A stretch of DNA of 64,000 nucleotides from Cenococcum geophilum 1.58 (GCA_001692895.1 KV748201.1:2170001-2234000), one strand, 5' to 3'. Shown: positions 1-14,155, counted from the stretch's first letter. Program-made: numbers and translations. Notes: generated from the letters alone by a model not told the origin.

Positions 1-3000
1 GTTACCTATACCTGTGGATCGGATAGCCTATACAGGACTATTCTTATTAGGAAAAGCACTTAAGTGGTTTAAACCCTACCTTATAGAGATATAGGCAAAT
101 AGAATAACGACCACTAACTAAAACATGCGATTTATATTCTTAAGCTGGGAAGGATTTGCAGAACGACTTATATAGATATTTAGAGACCTAGAAGGAACAA
201 CTATAGTGGAAAGAAGACTCTAGAACCTTGTATAGCGAACTTTAGCAATTAAGTATATAATATAGTTCCAGACACTAGCAATATAAGTAGAGTGGAATAA
301 TAGGGCGCTTATGGCATAGTATAAATAGGGACTTAAGGCTAAAGTTTAGGACGTAATTATCCTAATAGAAGACGCGGATACCCTAAGGGAACTAATAGAT
401 TAGGCGATTAAGATTAATAATTAGATCTACTAAAGGGAATAGGCTAAGAAAGGCTAGGATAGAGTTCTATAGTTATATAAGGCGTAGAGTACGCAACGAT
501 AAAAGCTAAGTTAGAAACCATAGTATAGCGCAAAGCTAATAGACCTAAGTAGTACTAAAGAAGCCTATAAGAGATGGAGCAAACTATAGAAACCTAGAGG
601 ACAAGGATTAAGTAATTAAAGGTCTAAGGAGCAAAGGCCAAATCAGGGATCTTAATAGTAGAAGACATTTAGGCGGACTCTATAATAAGAGAAATGGTTT
701 AAAGAGGGAGCTTGTATAAATTGCGGAAAACAGGGTCATTATATTAGAGACTGTAAAAGTAGGTAGAGTTACTACGTAGTAAAAGGTATAAGACTAGTAG
801 ACGATATATACGTATAGAGGGACGATAATATACTATAAGGAATAAAAGAATGTTTAATTAAAAGTTTTGCGTTTTGTTATAATAACGCATGCTAAATTTA
901 TAAGGACGCTAAGTATAGCGTAAGCTATTAGCTACAGAAGCCAGCACCTATAGGATATAAAGGAACTAACGAACTAGTTCGCAGATTGGATATTAAGGAC
1001 GATAAATTTGACCTAGGCGAAATATTCCGTGATAATGAGGTAATAAGGGCCGCTTACTAGGAGTAAGTAGACCTTAAAGATGTTATACTAGAAGTAGAGG
1101 ATAATTCTACTATAGAATAGGGAATATTAGTAGGGATTGAAACCCTACTAGATACGATGTCTATCGCTTTATAAGACGTAAGAGGAGTAGAATAGCGAAC
1201 TACTTTGGCACTTAATAAAGGCAAAAGGCTAAAGGCTTAAGATTCTTAAGATAAGATAAAAGACGACTAAGATTCTTAAGATAAGATGAGGCAAGCTTAA
1301 GGACCTATAATGGATAGAAACCGATGGAGTAGAGCAGTAGCTTAGTTCAAAGATATATAAATAAGCTTGGGATAAGAATTCCTAACGGCATAAGATTTTT
1401 AAGACGAGATAAGTGAGATCTAGAACTCTTAAGACGAGATAAGGATACTAGTTAAGCCTAATTGGACTAAGGCAGGGGCTAAACTTAAGTTAGAAGTAAG
1501 CTTGGGATTAAAGAACCTAAAGGGTTAAGGATTCGGAGTACGAATTAAGACACCTATAGGTAAGAGGTAAGGAGCTTCTTTATAGATTAGAGAATCTGCG
1601 GTATAAATAGTAATTAGACTAGGAGACGAATATATAGACCTAGAGGATTTACTAATTAAATGAAGCGTTTAGACTAAAGATCGAAAAATTAATACTAGGA
1701 TTAAGAAGTAAGACGACTTTAAGGATTAGAGCGTAAGGCGCAAACTAAAAGAAACCATGGAAGAATTTAGGTAAAGAATTATCGCGTAGTAAGAATAGAA
1801 ACTAGATAGAAGATCTAGCATATTGGGATGTATAAAGGATAGAGCACTAGTATAAAGAATTACTAATAGGCTAAAAGTAGGTATACTAAGGGCTAAGTGG
1901 CTTACTAAACTGGAATAAGAAGAGGATCTAGGGATTCCTACTAGGTTTAAGGAATGATATACTAAAGGCTGTTATAATATAGTAATAAAGAGATATTTCC
2001 TTACGGATAGACCGTATATACTCTAGTAGCTATACCAAAAGTGGTATAGGTAAAGGCACAATAATAAGTGGGAAGATTTCTATATATGGTTGGATAAAAA
2101 AGTTATCTAGGACCACCTAATTATAAAAAAGGCTATAACGTATATTAAAGGAGCCTTAATTATAATATTAAAGGATCTAGAGGAATATTTAGAGGACTGG
2201 AGAAGTAAGAGACGCATCTTAGTACCTGTAAATAAAGTTATAACGTTTAGATTAGTATGATAAAGGTTTAAACTTAGGGATGAAGATAAGCCAAGAGTTG
2301 ACCTAAAGCACCTAGCATACTATATATTATTATGGATTGTATGCGTAGACGATATATATAAGATATATAAGAATCCAAAAGAAAAGAATCGGAAATACCC
2401 TATAAGGATGTACTGGATGACGGACAAGTAATAGTACAGGAATGCCAAATATATATATAGATGGCATCCAATAAAGGACCAAGAGGAAGAAAGTTTAGTA
2501 CTTTAACTAGGAAGATTTCTTACGGAAGAATGCTTAGACGGACAACAGTGGTAGGAATGCCTAGAAAACACGTATTTATAGCATATTAAAGATAAAAAGC
2601 GAATAAGGCATTGGCTAAAAAGCGAGCCAAGTGCACTAGGATTAAGCAGCTAATAGTTAGGAAAAGTAGAGGCCTATAGGACTAAAGGGAGCTAGTGGTA
2701 GAGCCTTAGACCCTTAAAGGAATTTAAGGATAACACCTAAATTTACAGATTAATTGGCAAGATTAGTAGTTCGAAGCGCTAATAGATAGTAGAGTAACGC
2801 GAAACTATATCTTACTAGTAGCAGTTAAGAGAATGGGACTACCTTATAGGTAAAAGGAGTAACCTTACCTATTAGTTATAATTTTAGGAGATCTAATAAC
2901 CTATAGAGGAGGGATTATTAATCTTAAAATAGGACCTATTTAGATAACTATTAAAGGAAGACAAATTAAGATGTCTTTTAATATCCTACTATTAGGACGG

Positions 3001-6000
3001 GACGAGGCAATATTAAGTATGCCTTAGTTATAGGAATATAATCTAAGGATCGATTAGATTACAGGTTAGGTTGATATTAGAGATACTTAACGCTGTAAGA
3101 TACAATAATAAGCTAAGTTGGTATAGTACTAAGTAGGAGCAACCTATAAAGAAATAGAAAAAGGACTAAGCTATATACCGAAGAGATACCATAAGTACGG
3201 TAAAAAACTATGGTTATTAGAAAGTAAAAAGCTGTTAGAATATATAGTATGGGACTATAAAATAGAATTAGAACCAGGAATAAGTCTAAGGTTCTTTCTA
3301 ATCTATAAGCTTACTGAAGAAAAAGGAAGAGCGTTAAAAGAGTTTGTCTAGGAAAATCTATGAAAGGGATATATTAGACTATCGCAGTCATTAGCGGGTT
3401 ATCTAGTACTATTTATACTAAAGAAAAATGGTAAACTAAGGCTGTGTATTAACTATAGACAGTTAAACAGCATTACTAGGAAGGATAGGTATCCTTTACC
3501 CTTAATTAGCGAAATCTAAGATAGGATAGGTAATGCGCAAATCTTTATAAAGATAGATCTAAGATAGGCGTACTATTAGATTAGGATTAAGGAAGGCGAC
3601 GAATAGAAGGCAGCCTTTAGGTTAAAGGAAGGACTATATAAACTATTAGTTATGCAATTTAGGCTTATAAACGCGCCAGCAACGTTCTAGAAGTGTATTA
3701 ATAATATATTAGGAGAATACTTGGATGAATTTGTTATGGTATATCTTAACGATATTATTATCTACTTAATGACTAAGGAAGAATACGGGGAATATGTTAA
3801 ATGGGTCTTAAAGAGACTATAAGAGGAATAGATGCTAGTAGTAATTAAGAAATGCGAGTTCTTTATAAGGAAGACCGATTTTGTTAGATTTATTATTAAA
3901 CTAGGCTAACTTAGTATAGATCTAAAAAAGATTAAGGCTATAGTGAATTAGTAGAAACTAGAGAACGTTATACAGTTAAAATCGTTTCTAGGATTTTACA
4001 ATTATTGCAGAAGGTTTATAGCGTAGTAGTTAAAGGATATTAAGCCATTTACGCGATTAATAAAGAAAGAAGAACTATAGGCATAGGGGGAAGAGTAATA
4101 AGAACTCTTTAAGAAAGTTAAAGAGTTGTTTACCTAAGAGCTAGTTCTTAAGATCTATTAACTAGGACTAGAAACGGTTGTAGAAATAGATATATTAGAC
4201 TATATACTAGGGGCGTGCTTTATATAAAGATATTAAGATAGATGGTACCTAGTGGCATACTATAGTTAGAAGATGATACCACTAGAGTTAAACTATAATA
4301 TCTATAATAAGGAGTTGTTAGGTATAGTTATAGTATTAAAGGAATAGAGAGCATTCTTATAAGGTATAGAGAAATTATTTATGGTTAAAACGGATTATAA
4401 GAACCTAATAGGATTCTTAATAATAAAGGAACTTAACCGAAGATAGGTTAGATGGGCAGAGATGCTTACGGAATACTATTTTGAGATTTAGTATACTAAA
4501 GGTACAGATAATACACGGGCAGATGCTCTAAGCCGTAAAGCTAAACTACAAAATGAGGAAAAGCCATTAGGGGCTTTATTGCGAAAAGATATAGATGGAT
4601 TAATTAGGTATAATTATCCGAAAATTGTAGTAACTTAAGAAGATAATAAACCAGAGAAGGTCTATAAGATACTAGAAAGCTTTTAGGCGTAAAGAATTCT
4701 AAAAGTATAGCTAGAAGATCTATAGACGGATATATACGAAAATTGAGAAGTAAGGTATATCCTAAGAAGTATAGTAGAGCAGTTTGTAGAGGACTTCTAT
4801 AAGGGACTAACTTAGGGACATAATAGAGCTATAGGCTTAGTGTTAAGACTTTAGGAGGAGTATATTATTAACGGAATCTAGAGGATAGCTAGAAAGGTTA
4901 TAAAGGAATATCTAGATTGCTAAAGGAATAAACTGATAAGGCATAAGCTATATAGAGGGCTATAACCTATTAAAACACTAGAAAGACTATAGGAGGTTAT
5001 ATTATGGGACTTTATTATTAAGTTGCCAAAATTAAAAGATCCTATTACCGGATAAGATTATAACGTGATCTTAGTAATAGTAGACAAGCTTATAAAGTGG
5101 GGATACTTTATAGCATGCACAGAAGAAATCTTAGCGGAAGATATCGCTAGAATCTACGTTAAAGAAGTATTTATAAGACATGGAGCACTAAGCAAAATTA
5201 TATTAGATAGAGATTTAAGATTTATAGTAGTATTCTAGGAAGTATTCTTAGCAGAGTAAGGAGTTTAAGTAGCAACTTCTACCGCATATTATCTACAGAC
5301 AGACGGTTAAATAGAAAGATTAAATTAGACGCTAGAATAGTATCTAAGGCATTATGTTAATTATACATAAAATAATTGGGTATCGCTATTACTAGTTATA
5401 TAGTTTACATATAATGCAACACCTTAAGAAGGAATAGGCACATTACTATTTAAGGCAAATTATGGATATAAGCCGAGAATATCGTTATTACTATAATAAG
5501 CGAAGAAAATAAGTAGTACAGCTAAAGAAAGAATAAAGACACTAATGAATCTTTATGCAGACCTTATAAAATTAGTAAAGAAAGTATAAGAGAGAATAAA
5601 AAAGTACTATAATGCTAAGAGATCTAAGGGACCAGATCTTAAGGAGGGAGATAAAGTATAGCTACTATATAAAAATTTTAAGAGTTAACGACTAAGCAAG
5701 AAATTAGACTATATTAGACTAGGACCTTTTAAAATTACGTAAAGAATTTCACTAGTCACATTTAAGTTAAACCTACTAGCCAAAATAAAGATCTACCCTA
5801 TATAGTATATCGTAATGCTAGAGCTAGCGTATAGGAATGTTAAGCCACTGGTTTATAAAGTAGACACGTATAAAGGATAAGAAGAAGACAAATAGTAAGT
5901 TTTAAAGATTGTTAGTTATAAGAACGTCGACAATAAAATATAGTATGAAGTTAAGTAGATAGGCTACACTAAGACTACCTAGGAGCTACTAGAGAATTTA

Positions 6001-7193
6001 AAGAACGCTATAGGAAAGGTACGGAAGTATTGGAAGAGATTAGGTCAGGTAGTATTAATAAAGAAGGATTACTAAAGAATAAGTTACCTAAGGGGGACCT
6101 AAAAAGAACAGTTGCCGAACTACTTAAATCTATTTCCTTCTCTATTAGAGGAGAATCTGTTCTTTTATTACCTAGTTCCTAAAGACCTTATTTTATAAGT
6201 TTTTACTCCTTAGAATAAACCTTCTTATAAACGCGTTAAAGACGCTGAACTTTCGCAAAGGCAGACTATTAAGCCTTAAGGGCACAAGCAGATTCTTCGG
6301 ATCGACAATGGGCTTCCGCTAGCGCTACGGCAAGATCGCCCTTAAGTTTTTCTGCCTTAAATTAAATATAAAACCCTAAGATAAATTAACTAGGGAACTA
6401 GACGACTATTAAGAGTAATAGGTCGCGTATATTTAATATTAAAGATAGAGCGAACGTTATAGGATAACCGAATATTTGCTTTAGTGCACTCCGAATAAGA
6501 GGAAGGTTACTAAGATGAAGGACTTGCTAACGCAACGTAAACTAGCCCCTCTTTCGCACAACGAGAACACGGAGATAGCATTATCTCACTAAGAGACAAT
6601 ATTATAGCAACGGTATAAGACCGATAAGCTATAGAGGAAGAAGAAAGTGCTTTAGGTATTATAAGTAACGATATTAACTAAATTGATTAGACGGACATTA
6701 TACCTCTAGTAGACGACCTAGAGATACTAGGAATCTTTAAGGACGAAGATAGAGAGGAGGGAGATAGTGTTACGGACGCTTTAAGTACGATATTACGACT
6801 ACTTGGAGAAGAGTTGGAAGAAGCTAGTTAGTTAATATAAGCACGGTCTAGGATAGAACCCGTGGAACTATGTGACGAGGAATAGTAAGTAGAGTCACGT
6901 GATATAATCTATATAATCTGTATAATCTATAAGATCTGTTATAGAGCGAATAGAGTAGACAGAGTAGGCAGAGTAACAACTTTCTTAGGAGTACGGTTGT
7001 GTATTTAAGGACCCTCAGTCCCTACCTAGATAGTTCCTTCCTTGTAGTAATTCTTAGAATATAATTAGAGTTAATCTATTAGGCAACCACTCCACTAGTT
7101 GTTATTACGTTGACCGACTTTTGTACTTGCATTTCCTATACACCTAGCCCATTAACAAACCTATTATAGTTCTTGCTACAAGGTTCCGTTACA
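1..7193 (+). mobile_element. Gypsy family A fossil, copy A1 (5' end outside window)
   Basis: This is a Ty3/Gypsy LTR retrotransposon with a chromodomain. Base 1 matches a point about 760 bp into the full-length copy A3, so the 5' LTR and the start of gag lie left of the window. In order one can see gag with a CCHC zinc knuckle (about 712-760), a long segment of unknown role, an aspartic protease motif (about 2760-2820), reverse transcriptase (about 3400-3790, with the aspartate box near 3740-3770), RNase H, integrase (about 4870-5600), a chromodomain (about 5890-6060), an unassigned 0.7-kb tail and the 3' LTR. It is broken, with many RIP-type breaks, but keeps more C and G than A2, A4 or A5, so it looks relatively young. 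It lies inside the gag of A2. The next five bases, GAAGG, may be its target duplication, but the partner copy is outside the window. Confidence 0.93.
6768..7193 (+). repeat. 3' LTR of Gypsy A1
   Basis: The 426-bp LTR begins TGTTACGG and ends CCGTTACA, so it keeps unmutated inverted termini. It holds an intact GTCACGTG box (6894-6901) and a TATTTAAGG promoter-like motif near 7000. It aligns end to end with the LTRs of A2 to A5. Confidence 0.93.
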
Positions 7194-7595
7194 GAAGGAG
7201 CTTACATAAATTGCGGAAAATAGGGTTATTATATTAGAGACTATAGAAGTAGGTAGAGTTACTATATAGTAAAAGGGACGAGGCTAGTAGACAATATATA
7301 CGTATAAAGGGATAATAATATACTACAAGGAACAAAAGAGTGTTTAATTAGAAGTTTTATATTTTATTATAACAACGTATACTAAATTCATAAGGACGCT
7401 AAGTACGGCGTAAGCTATTAGCTATAGGAGCTAGCACCTACAGAATATAGAGGTACTAATGAACTAGTTTACAGATCGGACATTAAGGACAATAAATTTA
7501 ACGTAGGCGAAACATTCCGTAACGATAAGGTAATAGAAGCGGTTTACTAGAAACGCGTAGCTATTAGAGATATTATACTAAAGGTAGAGGATAAT

Positions 7596-7789
7596 TGTAA
7601 GCTTTGTAGTGTGTGGGAATTAAACAAACAACTTTATTGTAAATCTATGGAAATCAAGTGGTATAAATACATGAAAGTAGACCCCTAACTCCGGAGCCCA
7701 TGACTCATATTAAACGTATCTAAGACATACGAGGGTAGTGCTGACGCAGGTAAAACAGGGTAATATGCAAGGTCCGGTAGTCGGTTACA
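7596..7789 (-). repeat. Solo LTR, probably Copia-like, inside A2
   Basis: This 194-bp insert is absent from the other A copies. It begins TGTAA and ends TTACA, and is flanked on both sides by the 5-bp duplication ATAAT (7591-7595 and 7790-7794). Read on the minus strand it has a TATTTATA box followed by AATAAA before the end, the expected LTR order, so minus is the likely orientation. It has normal base composition with many intact CpA and TpG, unlike the element around it. The parent family is not otherwise present in the window. Confidence 0.85.
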
Positions 7790-10700
7790 ATAATTCTACT
7801 ATAAAATAGGAAACATTAGTAGGGATTAAAAACCCACTAGACACAATGTCTATTGCTTTGTAAGATGTAAAAGAAATAGGACAGCAAACCACTTCGGCAC
7901 TTAATAAAGGCAAAAGGCCACAAGCTTAAGATTCTTAAGACGAGATGTAAGACGACTAAGACTTTTAAGACAAGATAAGGCAAGCTTAAGGACCTATAAC
8001 GGACGATAACCAATAGAGCAGAGTAATAGCTTAGTTTAGTAATATATAAATAAGCTTAGGATAAAGTTTCCTAAAGGTATAAGATTCTTAAAACAAGATA
8101 AGTGAGATTTAAGACTCTTAAGACGAGATAAGAATACCACGGATGCCTAGTTAGACTAAGGTAGGAGCTAAACTTAAGTTAGAAGCAAGCTTAGGATTAA
8201 AGAATCTAAGGGGTTAAGAATTTGGAGTATAAATAAGGACACCCATAAATAAGAGGCAAGAGGCTTCTTTATAGATTAGAGAATCTGTAATATAAACAGC
8301 AGTTAGATTAAGAGATAGGTATATAGACTTAGAGGACCTACTAGGAGAACGTAGTATTCGGCCTAAAGATTAAAAAGTTAATACTAAGATTAAGAAGCAA
8401 GAAGACTTTAAAGATTTATTAGTAAGACGCAAACTAAAAGAAACTATAAAAGAATTTAAGTAAAGAATTATTATATGGCAAGAACAGAAACTAGATAAGA
8501 GATTTAGTATATTAGGACGTATAAGGGACAGAGCGCTAGTATAAAGAATTACTAATAGGCTTAGGATAGGCACACTAAGAGCTAAGTGGCTTACCGAACT
8601 GGAACAAGAAGAGGATTTAGAAATTCCTACTAGGTTTAAAGAACGACATATAAAGGGCTGTTATAATGCAGTAATAAAAAGATACTTCCTTATAGATAAG
8701 CTGTATATACTCTAACAGCTATACTAAAAGTGGTATAGGCAGCGACACAATAATAAGTAGGAAGATTTCTATATATAGTTAGATAAAAAAGTTATTTAAG
8801 ACTACCCAATTATAGAGAAGGCTATAAATTATATTAAAGGAGCCTTAATTATAACGTTAAAGGATCTAGAGGAATAATTAGAGGACTAAAGAAGCAAGAG
8901 ACGCATCTTAGTACCTACAAATAAAGTCGTAATATTTAGATCAGCATAATAAAGGTTTAAACTTAAGAGTAAAGACAAGCTAAGAGTTAACCTAAAGCAC
9001 CTAGCACATTACACGCTATTATGGATTGTATATGTGGACAATATATACGAGATATATAAGAATCTAAAAGAAAAGAATTAGAAATACCCTATAAGGATAT
9101 ACTAGATAATAGACAAGTAATAATACAGGAATGCTAAATATATACATAAATAGCATCCAGCAGAAGGTTAAGAGGAAGGAGATTTAATACTTTAGCCAGG
9201 AAGATTCCTTATAAAAGAATGCTTAGATAGACGACAGTAGTAGAAATGCCCAAAAAACACGTATCTATAGTATATTAAAGATAAAAAATGAACTAGGCAT
9301 TAGCTAAAGAGTAAGCCAAGTATAATAGGATTAAATAGCTAATAGTTAGGAAAAGTAAAGGCCTACGGGACTAAAGGGAGCTAGTAGTAGAGCCTTAGAC
9401 CCTTAAAGGAATTTAAGGACAATACCTAAATTTATATATTAAGTAGCAAGATTAACAGTTTAAAGCGCTAATAGATAGTAGAGTAACGCAAAACTATATT
9501 TTACTAATAGCAGTTAAGAGAATGGGGCTACCTTACAAATAGAAGAAGCAATCTTACCTATTAGTTACAATTTTAGGAGATCCAATAACCTACGGAGGAG
9601 GGATCATTAACCTTAAAATAGGACCTATTTAGATAACTATTAAAGGAAGACAAATTAAGATGTCTTTTAATATCCTACCGTTAGGACAAGATAAGGCAGT
9701 ATTAGGGATGCCTTAGTTATAGGAATATAATCCAAGGATTGATTAAATTACAGGTTAGATCAATATTAGGGATACTTAACGCCGTAAGATATAATAATAA
9801 GCTAAAATAGTATAGTACTAAGTTAGAGCGATATATAAAGAGACTAAGTAAGGCTTAAGTTATATACTAAAGAGATACTATAAGTATAGCAAGAAACTAT
9901 AATTACTAAAAAGTAAAAAGCTGTTAAAATATGCAGTATAAAACTATAAGATAGAATTAAAACCAGAAATAAGTTTAAAGTTTTTTTTAATCTATAAGCT
10001 TATTAAGGAAGAAGGTAGAGCATTAAAAGAGTTTATCTAGGAGAACTTATAAAAGGGATATATTAGACCATCGTAGTTATTAGCGGGTTATCTAGTACTA
10101 TTTATACTAAAGAAGAACGGTAAACTAAGGCTGTATATTAACTACAGATAGTTAAACAGCATTACTAGAAAGGATAGGTATCCTTTACCCTTAATTAGCG
10201 AAATTTAAGATAGGATAGGTAACGCGCAAATCTTTATAAAGATAAATCTGAGATAGGCGTACCATTAGATTAGAATTAAGAAAGGCAACAAATAAAAGGC
10301 AGTCTTTAGGTCAAAGGAAGGACTATATAAGCCATTAGTTATATAATTCGGGCTTATAAACGTACTAGCGACGTTCTAGAAGCGTATTAACAATATATTA
10401 AGAGAATACTTAGATAAATTTGTTATAGTATACCTTAATAATATTATTATCTACTTTATAACTAAGGAAGAGCACAAAGAACACATTAAATAGGTCTTAT
10501 AAAGACTATAAGAAGAATAGATGCTAGTAGCAATTAAGAAATACAAGTTCTTTATAAGGAAGACAGATTTTATTAAATTTATTATTAAACTAGGCTAACT
10601 TAGTATAGATCTAAAGAAGATCGAGGCTATAGTAAATTAGCAAGAACTAGAGAATGTAACACAGTTAAGGTTATTTTTAGGGTTTTACAATTACTGCAGA

Positions 10701-13456
10701 AGGTTTATAGCGTAATAGTTAAAGGATATTAAACTATTTACGTAATTAATAAAGAAAGAAAAACTATAGGTATAGGGAAAGGAATAATAAGAACTATTTA
10801 AGAAAGTTAAAGAATTATTTACCTAGGAGCTAGTTCTTAAGATCTATTAACTAAAACTAGAAACGGTTATAGAAACGGATGTATTAGACTATATACTAGG
10901 AGTATACTTTATATAGAAATATTAGGATAGATGGCACCTAGTAGCATATTATAGTTAAAAGATAATACTACTAGAGTTAAACTATAACATCTATAATAAG
11001 GAGTTATTAGGTATAGTTATAGCACTAAAGAAATAAAGAGCATTCTTATAAGGTATAAAGAAACTATTTATAGTTAAGACGGATTATAAGAACCTAATAG
11101 GATTTTTAATAATAAAGGAACTTAACCGGAGATAGGTTAGATAGGTAAAGATACTTATAGAATACTATTTTAAAATTTAGTATACTAAGGGTATAGATAA
11201 TACGCAAGCGGATACTCTAAGTTAAAAAGCTAAACTATAGAATAACAAAAAGCTATTAGGGGCTTTACTGCGAAAAGATATAAATGGACTAATTAGGTAC
11301 AATTATCTAAAGATCGCAGTAACTTAAGAAAATAAGAAACTAGAAAAAATCTACAAGATACTAGAGAGCTTTTAGGTATAAAGAATTCTAGAAGTATAGC
11401 TAGAAGATCTATAGATAGATATATATAAAAACTAAGAAGCGAAGTATATCCTAAGAAGTATAGCAGAGTAGTTTATAGAGGACTTCTATAAGGAATTAAC
11501 TTAAGGACATAATAGAGCTACGGGCTTAGTGTTAAGACTCTAGGAGGAGTATATTATTAATAGAATCTAGAATATTATAAGAAAAGTGATAAAGGAATAT
11601 CTAGATTGCTAAAGAAATAAACTAATAAGGCATAAGCTATATAGAGGGCTACAACCTATTAAAATACTAGAGAAACTATAGGAGGTTATATTATAGGACT
11701 TTATTATTAAGTTACCTAAGTTAAGAGATCCTATTACCGGATAAGATTATAATATAATCTTAGTAATAGTAGATAAGCTTATAAAGTAGGGATACTTTAT
11801 AGCATATATAGAAGAAATCTTAGCGGAAGATGTCACTAGAATCTATATTAAAGAAGTATTCGCAAGATATAGAGTACTAAGTAAGATTATATTAGATAGG
11901 GATCTAAGATTTATAGTAGCATTTTAGGAAGTATTCTTAGCGGAGCAAGGAGTTTAAGCAGCAACTTCTACTGCATATTATCCGCAAACAGACGGTTAAA
12001 CAGAAAGATTAAATTAGACACTAGAGTAGTATCTAAGGCATTATATCAATTACGTATAGAATAATTAGGTATTACTATTACTAGTTATATAGTTTACATA
12101 TAATGTAACACCTTAAGAAGGGATAGGCATATTACTATTTAAGGCAAATTACGGATATAAGCTAAGAATATTATTATTACTATAATAAGCGAAAAAGACG
12201 AGTAGTATAGCCAAAGAAAGGATAAAGACGTTAATAAATCTTTATATAGACCTTATGGAATTAGTAAAGAAGGTATAAAAAAGAATAAAAAAGTACTATA
12301 ATGCTAAAAGATCTAAGGGACCAGATCTTAAGGAGGGAGATAAAGTATAGCTACTACACAAAAATTTTAAGAGTTAACGACTAAGTAAAAAGTTAGACCA
12401 TGTTAGACTAGGACCTTTTAAAATTACATAAAGAATTTCACCGGTTATATTTAAGTTAAACCTACTAGCTAAAATAAAGATCTACCCTATACAGCATATC
12501 GTAATGCTAAAGCCAGCATACAGAAATATTAAGCTACTAGTCTATAAGGCAGACACATATAGAGGATAAGAGGAAGACAAATAGTAAGTTTTAAAGATCA
12601 TTAGTTATAAGGACATTAACAATAAAATATAATATAAGGTTAAGTAGATAGGCTATAATAAGACTACCTAGGAACTACTAAAAAATCTAAAGAACGCTAT
12701 AGGAAAGGTATAGGAGTATTAGAAGAGATTAGGTTAGGCAGTATTAATAAAAAAAGATCGCTAAAGAATAAGTCACCTAAGGGGGACCTAAGAAGAGCAG
12801 TTGCCGAGCTACTTAAATCTATTTCCTTCTCTATTAGAGAAGAATCCGTTCTTTTATTGCTAAGTTCTTATAGACCTTATTTTATAAGTTTCTACTTTTT
12901 AAAACGGACCTTCTTACGAACCTTCTTAAGACAGAGCAACTGAGTAGACGCCGCAATCTAAGCGTCTAGGGCTTTCTGTTCCGCGTCACGAGAACATTTT
13001 AACTTAGTAAGGGCTTAAGACAGTTTACTATCTAGCCGCGCAGCAGTAGATTAAATATAAGACCCTAAGATAAATTAATTAGGGAACTAGACGACTATTA
13101 AAAGTAATAGGTTACGTATATTTAGCATTAAAGGTAGAGTAAACGTTACAGGACGAATGATTATTTGCTTTAGTGCACTCTAAATAAGAAAATAGTTGTT
13201 GTAAAGATAAACTCGCCAACATAATATAAACTAACCCCTTTTTTAAATAATAAGAATATGGAGATAGTATAATCTTACTAAAAGACAATATTGCAGCCAC
13301 GGTGTGAGCACGACGTTAGGCGTATAAGGAAGAAATTACTTTAGGCATAATAAGCAATAATATTAACTAAATTAATTAGACGGATATTACACCTCTAGTA
13401 AATAACTTAGAGATATTAGGAATCTTTAAGGATAAAGATAAAGAGGAAGGAGATAG

Positions 13457-13879
13457 TGTTACGGACGCTTTAAGTATAATATTATAACTACTTAAAGAAG
13501 AGACGGAAGAAGCTAGTTAGTTAATATAAGCACGGTCTAAAATAGAGCCGATAGAACTATATAATGAGGAATAGTAACTAAGGTTATATAACATGCTACG
13601 TATTAAATAAGAGGAATAAGAGGAACTTATATACCTTATATATAAGACGTATATTATATATAAGAAGGATTTTATAGGAGTACGGTTATATATTTAAGGA
13701 CCCTTAATCCCTACCTAGATAGTTCCTTCCTTATAGTAATTCTTAGAATATAATTAGAGTTAATTTATTAGGCAACTACTCTACTAGTTATTATTACGTT
13801 ATTAACTTTAATTTATATCACCTATATACCTAGCCCATTAACGAGCCTATCGTAGTTCTTACTATAAGGTTCTGTTATA
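13457..13879 (+). repeat. 3' LTR of Gypsy A2
   Basis: The 423-bp LTR begins TGTTACGG and ends CTGTTATA, a RIP form of CCGTTACA. It abuts family C gag sequence at 13880. Confidence 0.9.
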
Positions 13880-13954
13880 ACTCTTCTCTTCTAATAGAGG
13901 AGGTTAATTAAGCTCGCTAAGAGGAAGAAGTTATAAGGGTATAAATGTTAACTG
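13880..13954 (-). mobile_element. Gypsy family C fossil, gag piece 3
   Basis: A short stretch between A2 and B1. On the minus strand it continues the family C gag found at 27770-28104, and its composition fits the linker just before a zinc knuckle. The last five bases, AACTG (13950-13954), are the target duplication of B1. The rest of C would lie left of A2, outside the window. Confidence 0.65.
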
Positions 13955-14155
13955 TGTTACGGCACTGGCAGAACTTGGCAGAACTTCGCGGTTACGTGAC
14001 TAGAGGACTGTATAAAAGAACCCTACTTCAACCGGCGCTGCTCTTCTTCTCCTTTCCTTTCTCTAGCTTTAGATCTTCGTTTATAGACTACCAATTATAT
14101 AGGCTTGCGCGTCCCTCTTACCGTGCTCATGCCTTAATTAACTAACTCGCTAATA
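13955..14155 (+). repeat. 5' LTR of Gypsy B1
   Basis: 201 bp, TGTTACGG to GCTAATA, with a TATAAAAG box near 14011. By eye it differs from the 3' LTR at about 15 sites, all but one transitions, so RIP rather than a clock accounts for most of the divergence. Confidence 0.93.

Larger units (their letters stand above)
7194..13879 (+). mobile_element. Gypsy family A fossil, copy A2 (host of A1)
   Basis: The sequence resumes inside gag, a few bases before the zinc knuckle, exactly where A1 ends. It corresponds to A1 from about position 704 onward, so A1 inserted into A2 and the 5' part of A2 lies outside the window. The same parts follow in the same order: zinc knuckle, unknown segment, protease, reverse transcriptase (about 10080-10450), RNase H, integrase (about 11540-12280), chromodomain (about 12570-12740), tail and 3' LTR. 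Apart from the 194-bp solo LTR at 7596 and its 5-bp duplication, the length agrees with A1 to within a few bases. It is broken with many breaks and visibly poorer in CpA/TpG than A1, which fits it being the older of the two. Its right end cuts into the minus-strand gag of family C. Confidence 0.92.

Noticed and set aside
13112-13300. A minus-strand 62-codon frame in the A2 tail
   Set aside because: RIP removes stops on one strand by chance; the frame is not kept in the other A copies.
13945-14145. A 66-codon frame at the B1 5' LTR
   Set aside because: It is LTR sequence, with the TATAAAAG box inside the frame.
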